64,000 nt of DNA, from contig JAHHGZ010000022.1 in the NCBI GenBank assembly GCA_019359595.1, positions 62,001-126,000 on the forward strand. The letters are read 5' to 3'. Below are positions 19,055 to 28,828 of the stretch, one piece after another. Made by a program: the position numbers and the translations under genes. Source of the DNA: Cyanomargarita calcarea GSE-NOS-MK-12-04C (lineage in GTDB: Bacteria; Cyanobacteriota; Cyanobacteriia; Cyanobacteriales; Nostocaceae). Under the pieces are notes generated by a model. That model did not search any database and was not told the origin of the DNA. It saw nothing but the letters and a program-made list of their open reading frames with translations. Within the stretch, counting starts at the first letter, position 1. The number at the start of each line of letters is the position of its first letter.

Positions 19055-20221
19055 ATGAACGACTCCACCTTAAACCGTCTGAGTGAACTGGCAAAGCTAT
19101 TTTTCAAACTGGGAGCGATAGGCTTTGGTGGTCCGGCAGCCCACATTGCGATGATGGAGGATGAAGTGGTCACCCGCAAACAGTGGTTGACTAGAGAGCA
19201 TTTTCTCGACCTTGTGGGTGCGACAAACCTAATTCCCGGCCCCAACTCTACAGAAATGGCCATTCATGTAGGCTACATCCGTGCTGGCTGGTTCGGATTG
19301 ATTGTGGCAGGGGTTTGTTTTATCCTGCCTGCTGTAATCATTACCGCTGCTTTAGCTTGGTTATATGTCGCATATGGAAGCCTTCCCCAGGTTACCCCTT
19401 TACTGTATGGAATTAAACCAGTAGTTTTAGCGGTTATCTTTGGGGCTGTTTGGAAGCTCGGAAAAACGGCAATCAAAAACCGGAAGTTACTCCTTATCGG
19501 TCTAGCTGTGGCAATAGCAGTATTGTTCGGAGTCAATGAAACGATCGCTCTCCTACTCGGTGGAATAATCGGAATGATTGTCCTAAAAATTAGGCGATCG
19601 CATTTATCCGGTGCAATAATTTTACCACTTCTATTAAATATATCTCCTCCTCCCCTCACGCAAAGCGGGTTAAGGGCAACCAACATACCCTTATGGCAAC
19701 TTGGTCTATTTTTTCTTAGGGTAGGTAGTGTCTTATATGGTGGTGGTTATGTATTAGTCGCCTTTTTGCAATCAGGACTGGTTGATAATTTAGGCTGGCT
19801 GACTCAACAACAATTATTAGATGCGATCGCTATTGGTCAATTTACACCAGGTCCGGTACTTTCCACTGCGACATTTATCGGCTATGTAATTGCAGGCATA
19901 CCGGGAGCTATAGTTGCTACCATCGGTATCTTCTTACCGTCATTCATCTTCGTCGCCCTCCTCAACCCCTTCATCCCGCGTCTGCGCTCTTCTCAATGGA
20001 TGTCAGCGTTTTTGGATGCAGTGAATGTCAGTGCAGTGGCGTTGATGGCAGTTGTTACAATTGAACTAGCCCTCGCTCTAATATTCCCCGGTCGTTTTGA
20101 TTGGATTGCAGCATCAATCGCTGTTGTTGCAGCTATCTTAACCATTCGTTACCGAGTCAATCCGGCTTGGCTTGTTCTTGGCGGTGGTGTTATCGGTTGG
20201 CTGGTTAATTTTAGATTTTAG
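19055..20221 (+). CDS. chrA: Chromate transporter, two-domain ChrA
   Basis: A 388-residue inner-membrane protein of the CHR family, exporting chromate. It shows two homologous halves: the first begins LFFKLGAIGFGGPAAHIAMM (about 13-32) with PGPNSTEMA, the second LFFLRVGSVLYGGGYVLVAF (about 220-239) with GQFTPGPVLSTATFIGY. About ten hydrophobic segments are visible. Cyanobacterial members may act on sulfate-like anions. The gene is separated by 70 bp from the following desaturase-SDR gene on the same strand; functional linkage is unclear. Confidence 0.93.
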   Translation: MNDSTLNRLSELAKLFFKLGAIGFGGPAAHIAMMEDEVVTRKQWLTREHFLDLVGATNLIPGPNSTEMAIHVGYIRAGWFGLIVAGVCFILPAVIITAALAWLYVAYGSLPQVTPLLYGIKPVVLAVIFGAVWKLGKTAIKNRKLLLIGLAVAIAVLFGVNETIALLLGGIIGMIVLKIRRSHLSGAIILPLLLNISPPPLTQSGLRATNIPLWQLGLFFLRVGSVLYGGGYVLVAFLQSGLVDNLGWLTQQQLLDAIAIGQFTPGPVLSTATFIGYVIAGIPGAIVATIGIFLPSFIFVALLNPFIPRLRSSQWMSAFLDAVNVSAVALMAVVTIELALALIFPGRFDWIAASIAVVAAILTIRYRVNPAWLVLGGGVIGWLVNFRF

Positions 20222-20290
20222 AATACATTCTTCTTTGCGCCTTTAGGCCTATGCATGGGATAAAAAGATGTAGTTACTTTACAAAAATGT

Positions 20291-21523
20291 ATGATAATAA
20301 TTGTAAATTTTTGGTTAGAATTTCTTGGCTGGACTTTCTTCTCACTTTTGCTGGCTGAGGTGCTAAGAGACAGCTACCATGCTTTGTGTCACCAAGTCAA
20401 TTGGCTGGCTAAATGGCATAACAAACATCATATGGCTTATCGCCGGGATTTATCAGTAGTTTCCCTAAAAGCCTACCAAGATTCCCAACTCTATCACGAC
20501 ATCCTAGAATCGGGACTGCTGGTGGTGCTAATGACAGCGATCGCCTTAATTGTTGGTCAATTGGGGTTATGGGTTGGTGTACTTTATACTATCTCCTTTT
20601 TAGGTGGTGCAACCCTTAGGTATTCCCAAGGAACAATTGATACAGATTACACCCACCTACCGGGTCCTTTGGAGACGATTCCATCTGCAATGTGGGTGAA
20701 TCGCTCTTATCATTGGCGGCATCACTTTGATAATGTTAATGCTTACTATAGTGGTGTCTTTCCCTTAGTAGACAAGATATTGGGAACGGGATTATCCCTC
20801 AAGGGTAAAACTGTAGCTTTAACGGGTGCTTCCGGAGCTTTGGGACAAGCACTGACTGCTGAACTTATCAAGCAAAATGCCAAAGTTGTCGCACTTACCA
20901 CTCATCCAGATCAGATGCTGACACAATCTGGGGTAAAAGTGGTTGGTTGGCAGTTAGGCAAAGAAGCTGAACTGAAAGACAGTTTAGAGAAAGTCGATAT
21001 TTTGATCATCAACCACGGAGTCAATGTTTACACAAACCGTACTCCAGAGGCAATTAATGAATCTTATGAAGTAAATACCTTCTCGGCAGTGCGTTTAATA
21101 GATTTATTTTTTACAACTGTTTCTGGGCCACAAGCGAAAGCAAGCAAGGAAATCTGGGTTAATACTTCCGAGGCTGAAGTCCAAGCGGCTTTGAGTCCAC
21201 TTTACGAACTCAGCAAGCGAGCGTTAGGAGATATTGTGACTCTCAAGCGATTAGATGGAGTTTGTATAATTCGTAAGTTAATTCTCGGCCCTTTTAAAAG
21301 CCAACTCAATCCTTACGGAGTGATGTCAGCCCAGCAGGTTGCATCTTCTATCATGTTTTTGGCAAAACGGGACTGTCGCAATATCGTTGTCAGCATCAAT
21401 CCTCTAACTTATATACTTTTTCCTCTGAAGGAAATTAGTACGTGGCTGTACTATCGAATTTTCACGAAGAAGTTGGTTGAGGTAAAGTCAGATTCCCCTG
21501 CAAACCCATCCCATCAAGGCTGA
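20291..21523 (+). CDS. Bifunctional sterol desaturase/short-chain dehydrogenase
   Basis: A 410-residue fusion. Residues 1 to about 170 are a membrane fatty-acid-hydroxylase/sterol-desaturase type domain with histidine clusters HALCH, WHNKHH and HWRHH, which would bind a di-iron centre. Residues from about 175 form a Rossmann SDR domain starting VALTGASGALGQA, with NHGVN and the possible catalytic tyrosine in LYELSKRAL (YxxxK). Such fusions occur in cyanobacteria, and their lipid substrate is not established. The SDR serine is not obvious by eye. Both halves are uninterrupted. Confidence 0.88.
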   Translation: MIIIVNFWLEFLGWTFFSLLLAEVLRDSYHALCHQVNWLAKWHNKHHMAYRRDLSVVSLKAYQDSQLYHDILESGLLVVLMTAIALIVGQLGLWVGVLYTISFLGGATLRYSQGTIDTDYTHLPGPLETIPSAMWVNRSYHWRHHFDNVNAYYSGVFPLVDKILGTGLSLKGKTVALTGASGALGQALTAELIKQNAKVVALTTHPDQMLTQSGVKVVGWQLGKEAELKDSLEKVDILIINHGVNVYTNRTPEAINESYEVNTFSAVRLIDLFFTTVSGPQAKASKEIWVNTSEAEVQAALSPLYELSKRALGDIVTLKRLDGVCIIRKLILGPFKSQLNPYGVMSAQQVASSIMFLAKRDCRNIVVSINPLTYILFPLKEISTWLYYRIFTKKLVEVKSDSPANPSHQG

Positions 21524-21539
21524 ACATTTAAAACCCCCG

Positions 21540-21629
21540 ATGGCGCGATCTCAATTAGGTATGGAGGCTTTGACATTGCTGGAAGGGGAGGAAACCGAGG
21601 AAGATGCAACAGTTTTAGAGGATGTTTGA
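21540..21629 (+). pseudogene. Antitoxin-like remnant upstream of a truncated PIN toxin gene
   Basis: A 29-codon frame, MARSQLGMEALTLLEGEE..., ends 46 bp before the PIN gene at 21676. The length and acidic C-terminus suggest the tail of a small antitoxin whose front is lost. Assignment rests on position only. Confidence 0.3.
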
Positions 21630-21675
21630 AAAGTACCTCTTTATCTATTAACAGCGAGTAAGTAATTGTATAAAA

Positions 21676-21984
21676 ATGACCAGACCATATCAAATTGTAT
21701 TAGATACTAACGTGCTACTCGCTGGTCTGCGCTCGAATCGTGGTGCATCTTATAAACTGTTAACCTTACAAATGAAGGAAGAAGGAATAGCTAATAAAAA
21801 TGCGCGTTCTGAGTTTAGAGCTTCAGTAAAAAAAAAGATGTTTTTCGAGTCCTTAGTTAGGATTCATACACCGTATATTATCTATGTTTTGTGTATAATA
21901 ATATTGGCATCGCGTGGCTCTCCGGGTGCGAAGCACCCGGATTCACGTAACCCACAACTTGGGTTAGTAGTATTAAAAAGTTAA
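21676..21984 (+). pseudogene. Truncated PIN-domain toxin gene
   Basis: The first 30 residues, with IVLDTNVLLAGLRSNRGASY, are the N-terminal strand and first catalytic aspartate of a PIN-family ribonuclease toxin. After LLTL (about 21765) the frame continues into unrelated low-quality sequence (QMKEEGIANKN...) with none of the later PIN acidic residues, so the gene is broken by replacement of its 3' part. The product would not be an active nuclease. A small antitoxin remnant precedes it. Confidence 0.72.
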
Positions 21985-22328
21985 TAGTTTTATTAGTTAA
22001 CATTCTTTATGACATTGTTAGCCAACGTCAATTCACAGACTCATTAAATATTTATACTCAGCATTATTGGCAAATATTTTAGCCTTTTTGTACTACTTAA
22101 TATGCTACAAAATAAAGTGCGGAATGTGGGATTTAACTTTTACTTTTAATAAAGTTATATTGTGTTTTAAAAATATTTAAAAAAAATGGCATGTAGGTTG
22201 GGTGAAGCGATAGCGTAACCTAACTTAACCTAACAGAAAACGAATAAATCTTTTTATGGTTTGTAGGCTTAGAAAAATTTTTTAATTATGGCAATTCAAG
22301 TAATAATGGGTTTATAAAGTAAATATTA
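21985..22328. other. AT-rich debris with a short dispersed repeat
   Basis: No gene is seen. Position 22193-22240 carries GTAGGTTGGGTGAAGCGATAGC followed by CCTAACTTAACCTAAC, related to a copy at about 3440-3510. The segment separates two broken toxin loci. Confidence 0.5.
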
Positions 22329-22442
22329 ATACCGTTTCTTTGTGAAGCTGCATATATTACCCCCCGGCTACGCCGTCCCCCCTTGCCAAGGGGGGACTAC
22401 AGGGGGGTCTTGATTATGTGCATCTTCATACAGAATTGGTAT
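22329..22442. mobile_element. 114-bp palindromic element, copy 1
   Basis: Imperfect terminal inverted repeats ATACCGTTTCTTTGTGAAG and CTTCATACAGAATTGGTAT enclose two G/C-rich palindromes (CCCCCCGGCTACGCCG and CCCCCCTTGCCAAGGGGGG). The reverse complement is identical base for base to 55403-55516. MITE-like, no coding capacity. Confidence 0.85.
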
Positions 22443-22455
22443 AAGAGTAATTGTT

Positions 22456-22650
22456 ATGCCTTTGGTGACTATTCCTAAACGTTATCTTGTTTCTGAAGAC
22501 GAGGAATCGCTCGGACTCGATTTACCGGAGTCATTTTTAGTATCATTGCAACGGGATTATGGGAAGGTAAAGAAAGCTAAAGGCATTCTTCATCATAATA
22601 AAGAGGCAATGTTGGCTCATCTGGATGCGATTCGTGGGGAATGGGAATGA
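22456..22650 (+). CDS. Putative type II antitoxin (64 aa)
   Basis: A small protein starting MPLVTIPKRYLVSEDEES, with a charged helical C-terminus ending HLDAIRGEWE. It has the look of the antitoxins that precede VapC-like PIN toxins. Its TGA overlaps an ATG at 22647 in the classic ATGA arrangement, where a PIN toxin reading frame begins but is cut short. The antitoxin itself looks intact. Its toxin partner is not, so it may be an orphan or decaying gene. Confidence 0.6.
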   Translation: MPLVTIPKRYLVSEDEESLGLDLPESFLVSLQRDYGKVKKAKGILHHNKEAMLAHLDAIRGEWE

Positions 22651-22690
22651 ACTTTTTCTATGATAAAAATATTTTTATTTACTATTTAGC
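22647..22690 (+). pseudogene. N-terminal stub of a VapC/PIN toxin
   Basis: The frame from ATG 22647 reads MNFFYDKNIFIYYL, typical of the first strand of a PIN toxin (D-x-N-I-F). It then runs directly into the reverse complement of the convergent Uma2 gene end (stop at 22682). Only about 14 residues remain. Confidence 0.6.
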
Positions 22691-23278
22691 AATAACCTGG
22701 CTATACTCCAACACAGCATCGTATTGGTCAGACATACGTGAATACCGTGCAATTAATTCTAAATCTAGATCGGGTAGCAAAGCACTTTTGCTAACTTTCT
22801 GATACTTGTCTGCTTGCAGCGAATAAACTGATATTGATCCATCTTCCCAGTACCAGACTTCTAATATACCCAAACGTTTATATATTTCTAGCTTATTGAT
22901 ACCACCGCTAGTTACCGTAACTTCTAAAATCAAATCAGGTAATGGTTTTTTAGTTTCTAAATTATATGACTCATCTGGTTCGCGGCGAGTTTTATTTTCA
23001 CTTTTACCAAGTGTTGCACTTCCCCGCTTATAAAAACGAATCTTTTTTTCACGAAAGTATGCTTCTAATAATAAACTTAAAGTGCTTTTCGCATCTTCGT
23101 GTTCATCAGAGAGTGGAGACATAATTTCAAGAATACCATCTTGATAAGTGAGTCGGGCACCTGTCCCTGCAAGAGTAATATCAAGTTGTTCTAGCTGTTC
23201 CCAACTAACACCGTTTAGTAAGACGTAAGTGCTTTGAGGTGTGGTAGGTTTTTCAATAACTCGGTTCGTCAAGGTCAT
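22682..23278 (-). CDS. Uma2 family endonuclease (second copy)
   Basis: A 198-residue PD-(D/E)xK-like protein. Candidate active-site blocks are RREPDESYNL, LPDLILEVTVTSGG and KLEIYKRLGILEVWYW. It differs clearly from the 18354 copy (SWEQLEQLDITLAGTG N-terminus), so it is a different subfamily rather than a recent duplicate. Its 3' end has joined the remains of a PIN toxin gene, suggesting that it moved in and removed the toxin body. Confidence 0.88.
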   Translation of the reverse strand: MTLTNRVIEKPTTPQSTYVLLNGVSWEQLEQLDITLAGTGARLTYQDGILEIMSPLSDEHEDAKSTLSLLLEAYFREKKIRFYKRGSATLGKSENKTRREPDESYNLETKKPLPDLILEVTVTSGGINKLEIYKRLGILEVWYWEDGSISVYSLQADKYQKVSKSALLPDLDLELIARYSRMSDQYDAVLEYSQVIAK

Positions 23279-23656
23279 AAACGTTTACCACGAATAAGCT
23301 TGTTTATATAATATTGTAATATCACCTACTGCGCGTTGTAGACTTAAACCCTCTTTAGGGCAATTTATATGTAGAGAGAAACGAACCACAGAGTACACAA
23401 AGTACACAGAGGAATTACCAAATACTGCGATTGCAAATATTTCAACACCACCAAATTTTCCGGGTTTTGACCGATTTTAATTTCCGTTCCGTTTCTCAAC
23501 AAAAACCCTGTCTCGGAAGTAATCCGAGTGCGATGCCCTTGGCAACCACTTTGTGGTATCGCAATATATCCCATTCGTAACAAAGATCGGGCAGGGAGCA
23601 GGGAGCAGGGTTCTACGATTTTAACTCCTAACTCCTAACTCCCAACTCCTAACTCT
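23279..23656. other. Intergenic region with repeat fragments
   Basis: Contains the ACCACAGAGTACACAAAG-type dispersed repeat (about 23385-23410) and an STRR tract (CTCCTAACTCC, 23620-23655). A minus-strand frame of about 70 codons (23365-23583) starts at TTG and ends in translated repeat, and I do not support it as a gene. Confidence 0.5.
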
Positions 23657-25042
23657 CTATCTTCCAACACCTACATATTGGAATCCAGCCCGAATCATTT
23701 TCTCCGGATCGAGGAAGTTCCGACCGTCAATCATTACGGGGTGACTCATCAATTTAGCCATCTTCGTGTAGTCGAGATTGCTGAACTGATCCCACTCAGT
23801 GACTAATACTAAAGCATCGCAACCGTCGGCAAGCCTTTCAGGATCGGTTTCTACCAATACTCCAGTCAGACCGTGACGCATCCCAGTTTGAGAAATAATT
23901 GGGTCGTATGCCTTCACTTTCGCTCCCAGTCTGTTCAACTGTTCAATCAAGTTGAGTGCCGGTGCATCCCGTAAGTCGTCGGTATCGGGCTTAAAGGTTA
24001 AGCCAAGCAATCCCACAGTTTTGCCTTTGAGGATTTTCAAGGCTTGTTGGAGTTTTTCTAGGGCAATCAAGCGCTGACGTTCGTTAACGCTAACAGCAGC
24101 TTTTAACAACTGTGCTTCATAGCCGTAATCATCAGCGGTGTGAATCAGGGCTGAGACATCTTTGGGGAAGCAGGAACCACCCCAACCAATACCAGCGTTC
24201 AAGAATTTGTTACCAATGCGAGAATCTAAACCGATGCCTTTTGCTACTTGGGTAACATCAGCACCGACGCGATCGCAAATGTTAGCAACTTCGTTAATGA
24301 AGCTAATTTTGGTTGCTAAGAAGGCGTTAGCGGCGTATTTAATCATTTCTGCGGAACTGAGGTCAGTTGCCAAAACAGGCACATGCTGTAAAGTTTTATC
24401 CTCAGCAAAATTCCGCTCGACGATTGGAGCATACAGTTGTTTCATCAAGGCGATCGCTTTTTGAGAATTGCCTCCCAAGACAATGCGATCGGGGTTGAAG
24501 GTGTCATAAACTGCCGAGCCTTCACGCAAAAACTCTGGATTGCTGACAACATCAAATTCCGCGATTTCTGGCAATTTATCCATAGGAGCCCCACCTGCGG
24601 TTACAAGTGTTTTTTGACGTTCGGCAATTCCATCCAAGACAATCATCCGCACCCAGTCACCAGAACCGATGGGGACTGTAGATTTATTGACGATGACTTT
24701 ATAACCGCCGTCTAAATTGGCACCAATGCTGCGGGCTACAGCTTCAACATAGCGGGTATCGCTTTCACCGGTGGGCAAAGGAGGTGTACCTACTGCAATA
24801 AACAAGATTTCGCCGTGGGCTACTCCTGCTGCAATATCTGAACTAAACTGGACTTTCCCAGATTGGATCGCAGATTGCATGATTTCCGATAGTCCCGGTT
24901 CAAAAATCGGTGACTGTCCGGACTTCATCAACTTAACTTTTTCTTCGTTATTATCTATGCAAATTACATCATGACCGATGTGAGCCAAGCAAGCACCTGT
25001 AACTAAACCAACGTAACCAGTACCAATAACGCAAACACGCAT
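23657..25042 (-). CDS. ugd: UDP-glucose 6-dehydrogenase
   Basis: A 461-residue NAD-dependent enzyme oxidising UDP-glucose to UDP-glucuronate. It has the N-terminal Rossmann motif GTGYVGLVTG (7-16), the substrate-binding region STVPIGSG, the catalytic cysteine in GWGGSCFPKD (about 270) and the C-terminal domain with GLTFKPDTDDLRDAP. All key residues are present. The downstream-facing partner upstream on the same strand (25129-26061) converts its product onward, so the two genes form a UDP-xylose pathway. The products feed capsule, sheath or hps-type polysaccharide. Confidence 0.96.
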   Translation of the reverse strand: MRVCVIGTGYVGLVTGACLAHIGHDVICIDNNEEKVKLMKSGQSPIFEPGLSEIMQSAIQSGKVQFSSDIAAGVAHGEILFIAVGTPPLPTGESDTRYVEAVARSIGANLDGGYKVIVNKSTVPIGSGDWVRMIVLDGIAERQKTLVTAGGAPMDKLPEIAEFDVVSNPEFLREGSAVYDTFNPDRIVLGGNSQKAIALMKQLYAPIVERNFAEDKTLQHVPVLATDLSSAEMIKYAANAFLATKISFINEVANICDRVGADVTQVAKGIGLDSRIGNKFLNAGIGWGGSCFPKDVSALIHTADDYGYEAQLLKAAVSVNERQRLIALEKLQQALKILKGKTVGLLGLTFKPDTDDLRDAPALNLIEQLNRLGAKVKAYDPIISQTGMRHGLTGVLVETDPERLADGCDALVLVTEWDQFSNLDYTKMAKLMSHPVMIDGRNFLDPEKMIRAGFQYVGVGR

Positions 25043-25128
25043 TTTATCTAATTCCTCAGTTTCAAGTGGTTAGTATTCAACAAAAGCTTTCAAAGCAACA
25101 AAGTCAAGTGTCCATTGACCATTGACTA

Positions 25129-26061
25129 TTATGTACCTTTGATGCGATTGCTAAAATCTTCTATTGTCAGTTTTAACCCTTCTTCTAGAGGAACGGTAGG
25201 TTCCCAATTTAACAAGGTCTTTGCTTTGGTAATATCGGGCTGACGGCGACGCGGATCGTCAGAAGGTAATGGCTCAAATTTAATCTGAGCATCGGGGTTA
25301 ATCATACCCTGCACTGCTTGTGCCAATTCTAAAATTGTATACTCACCAGGATTTCCGATATTTACCGGACCAACGTAATCGCTATTCATCAGCCTGATGA
25401 ATCCTTCCACTAGGTCAGAGACATAGCAAAAACTACGAGTTTGCGAGCCATCACCGTATACGGTTAAGGGTACGCCTCGTAGGGCTTGGACAATAAAATT
25501 ACTGACTACGCGACCATCATTTTCTAACATCCGAGGACCGTAGGTATTAAAGATACGGACAACGCGAATATCGACTTTATTTTGTCTGTAATAATCGAAT
25601 GTCAAAGTTTCTGCAATTCGTTTGCCTTCGTCGTAGCATGAGCGAATCCCAATTGGATTGACGCTCCCCCTGTACTCTTCCGTTTGGGGGTGAACTTCCG
25701 GATCTCCGTAAACTTCACTAGTGGAGGCCAAGAAAAATCGCGCTTTGACACGCTTTGCCAACCCCAGCATATTCATCGTCCCCATGACGTTGGTTTTGAC
25801 TGTTTTGACTGGGTTGTACTGGTAATGCACTGGGGAAGCAGGACAAGCCAGATGGTAAATTTGATCCACTTCCAAGCGAATTGGTTCAGTTATATCGTGG
25901 CGGATTAGTTCAAAGTAGGGATTGCCTATCCATTTGAGGACATTGCGTTTGTTACCTGTGTAGAAATTATCCAAGCAAATAACTTCATGTCCAGCACTCA
26001 TCAATCGGTCGATAAGATGGGAACCCAAAAACCCAGCACCGCCCGTTACCAAAATTCTCAT
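25129..26061 (-). CDS. UDP-glucuronate decarboxylase (UDP-xylose synthase)
   Basis: A 310-residue extended SDR enzyme. The NAD motif is [10 protein letters not shown] (7-16), the active-site serine/threonine region is STSEVYGDP (about 112), and the YxxxK pair is in [10 protein letters not shown] (about 142-146). [10 protein letters not shown] and [13 protein letters not shown] are conserved family blocks. It converts UDP-glucuronate to UDP-xylose. It is transcribed ahead of ugd with an 86-bp gap, probably as one operon. Confidence 0.94.
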   Translation of the reverse strand: MRILVTGGAGFLGSHLIDRLMSAGHEVICLDNFYTGNKRNVLKWIGNPYFELIRHDITEPIRLEVDQIYHLACPASPVHYQYNPVKTVKTNVMGTMNMLGLAKRVKARFFLASTSEVYGDPEVHPQTEEYRGSVNPIGIRSCYDEGKRIAETLTFDYYRQNKVDIRVVRIFNTYGPRMLENDGRVVSNFIVQALRGVPLTVYGDGSQTRSFCYVSDLVEGFIRLMNSDYVGPVNIGNPGEYTILELAQAVQGMINPDAQIKFEPLPSDDPRRRQPDITKAKTLLNWEPTVPLEEGLKLTIEDFSNRIKGT

Positions 26062-26455
26062 AATTTACCAGTTAATTACAGATATTTCTTTTCTTCCATT
26101 GCGCTCTTTTTTAGAGTACCCAGCGCAAGCACAAAAATTCCGTCAGCGGAAAGGGTAATCAAAATTTTTCCCTGTATACAAGTTTTTTACACTTGTATTC
26201 GATTTTTTGGCAATTTATTTAGCAAACTAGCAAACATTCCTCATGAATTCTTCACTTTTACCCAAGAATTCATAAAATCTTCAAAAAGATAAAGGGTATG
26301 AAGGAAGAAGGAAGAAGGAAGAAGGAAGAAGGAGGTTTATATATGTGGATTCAGACCTAACTCAAAACGGACTACCTGCGTTCTTGTCGGGGTCTTAAAA
26401 AGAACAGTCAGGATAAAAAATATTCACATTATTTACCCCCCTGCCCCCTGCCCCC
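26062..26455. other. Intergenic region holding repeat copy B
   Basis: Positions 26062-26290 show no gene. From 26297 the dispersed structured repeat follows. Confidence 0.5.
26297..26418 (-). repeat. Dispersed structured repeat, copy B
   Basis: On the minus strand it reads TTTTAAGACCCCGAC, spacer, GTTTTGAGTTAGGTCTG, ATCCACATATATAAACCTCC, then TTCTTCC heptamers. It lies just downstream of the antiporter stop. Confidence 0.75.
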
Positions 26456-28579
26456 TTAAACAGTCGCAGTCGTACTCGGAACCGCAGTTTGTAAAGTTAC
26501 TGGTTGAGTGCGTGACGGTTCTCCCAGCATGATGATCGAACAGGTGAGTTGCCTTGCCAATTGAGTTGTAACATCGCTCATGGCTAATCCGCCGGGACTG
26601 GTACGATTGCGGATAAAAGGTAGGACTACCAGATCGTACAATCTTGCCGCTTGCAGAATTGCTTGGGCGACGTTTTCGTGGGCGATGATTTGGACTTCTG
26701 GGGGGTTGGGCAAAGCTAATTTTGATACTAGTAAAGCTAGTTGCGATCGCCTCCAAGCTATCTTGCTAGAACTAGTGCGACGTTCGCATACGTTTAGTAC
26801 TGTCAGTTGGGCTTGATTTGCCTCTGCTAAAATTTGAGCAAATTGTATCGGCTGCAATGAAGGTGAGGTTAAGTTTTCTATCGGCACTAAGATGCGCTGA
26901 ATTTTTCTCGGTGATTCTACTAAGCGGGTCACGGCTACCGGACAATGAGAAGCCCAAAGGACACTATCAATCACGTTGCCGAACAAACGTGCCCTCAAAC
27001 CGGTGCGTTTACCCCAACCCATGAGGATTAAACTTGCCGACTGTTCCCGTGCAGCCCTCGATATTCCTTGAGCAAAGGCATCGTCAATTCGCAACAATGG
27101 TTCTGCTTCAATACCCAAAACCCGACTTTGGGCTGTAGCTTTCGAGAGTAAGCGATCGCTTCGTTGTAGAGATACTTCCAATTGGGGGGCATCCATATGA
27201 GCCGCAGCTGTAGCGATCGCCAGTGGTATAATCCTTCCGTCAGCTTGACGCGCCAGTAAAGCCGCCATTTCAATCAGATATTGCTGTGTTTGGGGATTGT
27301 AAACTGGTACTACTATCGTCAGCGGACTATCTTTTGTTTCTTGGCTGTCGTCGGGGTTTGTAAGTTGATCCCGTTGGGAGGAAGTTAAACCTACAGCCAC
27401 CTTACTGGTAATCAATGGGCCGATGGTTGAAGTCACCAACATTAAAACAATTACACTATTTAAGACCCCAATCGGCAATAAACCCGCCCGATATCCCACC
27501 AAAGTTGCTGCTAAGGTTGCACCAACTTGGGGAACCGATAGCGACCACATAGTTAACATTTCCTGCCAGTTGTAGCGGTAAACCAGTTTCGCCAAAAAAG
27601 CTGCGAGAAACTTACTGGCAATTAAACCAATTACAACTAAGAGTGTTACCTTGAGGGTGCCAATATTTTTAGCAAAGACTGGTAAATTAATTAACAAGCC
27701 AAGGTCAACAAAGAAAATCGGGATAAATAACACGCTGCCAACAAACATCACCTTTTCTTTGACAGGCCCATCACCAACAGCTTCATTGACTGCCAAACCT
27801 GCTAAGAATGCTCCGATAATTTTTTCTACCCCAATTAATTGTGCGCCGACCACAGAGAGAAACACAGTCAGCAATACAAACAAAAATTGGTTTCCCTCAT
27901 CTTCTCCTGAGCGCCGAAAAAATTCTTTCCCTGCCCAATCAAAGCCCGACACAACCACGGCAGAGTAAACAGTTAACCAACCCAGTAAGGTGAGGATTTT
28001 AGCAGGAGTAAATGCCCAACCATGAATCGCTACACAAACTGCCAATACCAACATCACGCCGATATCAGTAAAAATCCTAGCTCCGATTGTGACAGTAACT
28101 GCTTCATTGTTTACTACTCCCAGACGACTTACAATCGGATATGCCAAGAGACTGTGAGAGGCAAACAAAGAACCAATCAAAATCGCTGCATTCCACTCAA
28201 AGCCCAAAATCCGCCCCACTAAAGTTCCCGCTATTAGGGGCACACCAAAAGTGAAGCTACCAAATCCCAGTGAGCGAGTTTTGCGACGGCGGAATTGTTC
28301 GATATCAACTTCTAGACCTGCGACAAACATCAAATAAATTAAGCCAATGTCTGCTAGCAAATTCATCATTGGCGATTCTGCTTGGAATAGATTCCAGCCA
28401 CTAGGCCCAAGCACTACCCCTGATAAAACCAATCCAACTAATGCCGGTAGTCGGAGCCGCTCAAATATGATGGGTACAACTAAAATTACCACCATTAGAA
28501 TGGCAAAAGGGATGATTGGTTCCTTGCCAAGAACTTGGGCAGTTGGTTCAACAGCAAGAACTTGTGATATTAATTCCAT
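26456..28579 (-). CDS. CPA2-type cation:proton antiporter with tandem UspA domains
   Basis: A 707-residue protein. Residues about 20-400 hold twelve or so membrane helices of the Na+/H+ exchanger (KefB/NhaS) type, with LADIGLIYLMFVAGLEVD, IIGAFLAGLAVNEA and FIPIFFVDLGLLINL. The C-terminal part has two universal-stress-protein-like domains (about 425-555 and 565-690), the first with ASLILMGWGKRTG and the second ending in YDLVVLPFIRNR. UspA tails probably bind nucleotide and regulate transport. It should exchange Na+ or K+ for H+ across the cytoplasmic or thylakoid membrane. It is flanked on both sides by copies of the dispersed repeat. Confidence 0.93.
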   Translation of the reverse strand: MELISQVLAVEPTAQVLGKEPIIPFAILMVVILVVPIIFERLRLPALVGLVLSGVVLGPSGWNLFQAESPMMNLLADIGLIYLMFVAGLEVDIEQFRRRKTRSLGFGSFTFGVPLIAGTLVGRILGFEWNAAILIGSLFASHSLLAYPIVSRLGVVNNEAVTVTIGARIFTDIGVMLVLAVCVAIHGWAFTPAKILTLLGWLTVYSAVVVSGFDWAGKEFFRRSGEDEGNQFLFVLLTVFLSVVGAQLIGVEKIIGAFLAGLAVNEAVGDGPVKEKVMFVGSVLFIPIFFVDLGLLINLPVFAKNIGTLKVTLLVVIGLIASKFLAAFLAKLVYRYNWQEMLTMWSLSVPQVGATLAATLVGYRAGLLPIGVLNSVIVLMLVTSTIGPLITSKVAVGLTSSQRDQLTNPDDSQETKDSPLTIVVPVYNPQTQQYLIEMAALLARQADGRIIPLAIATAAAHMDAPQLEVSLQRSDRLLSKATAQSRVLGIEAEPLLRIDDAFAQGISRAAREQSASLILMGWGKRTGLRARLFGNVIDSVLWASHCPVAVTRLVESPRKIQRILVPIENLTSPSLQPIQFAQILAEANQAQLTVLNVCERRTSSSKIAWRRSQLALLVSKLALPNPPEVQIIAHENVAQAILQAARLYDLVVLPFIRNRTSPGGLAMSDVTTQLARQLTCSIIMLGEPSRTQPVTLQTAVPSTTATV

Positions 28580-28639
28580 AGGTAGGACTGGGAGGAGCGT
28601 TCCTTGAGGCTACGATGTTCCTGGGGCGGGATCGCCGAT

Positions 28640-28762
28640 TGAATGAAGGAAGAAGGAAGAAGGAAGAAGGAAGAAGGAATTCGTAAGAGGTTTCGACCTG
28701 TGGATACAGAACCCCAACTCAAAACGTGTTCCCCTTCTTAGGACGGGGTATTAAACCCCCAA
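28640..28762 (-). repeat. Dispersed structured repeat, copy C
   Basis: On the minus strand: GGGGGTTTAATACCCCGTCC, spacer, GTTTTGAGTTGGGGTTC, TGTATCCACAG, AAACCTCTTACGAATTCC, then TTCTTCC heptamers, ending about 60 bp before the antiporter start codon. Confidence 0.75.
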
Positions 28763-28828
28763 CTCTCGAATCAATCTAATTACAAAAGCCACCCTGACTA
28801 AAAATAAAAAAGCACAGAATCACACTAC

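Noticed and set aside
23365-23583. 72-codon minus-strand frame before the Uma2 gene
   Set aside because: Starts at TTG, and its end (PLCTLCTLWFVSL) is the translation of a dispersed ACAGAGTACACAAAG repeat.
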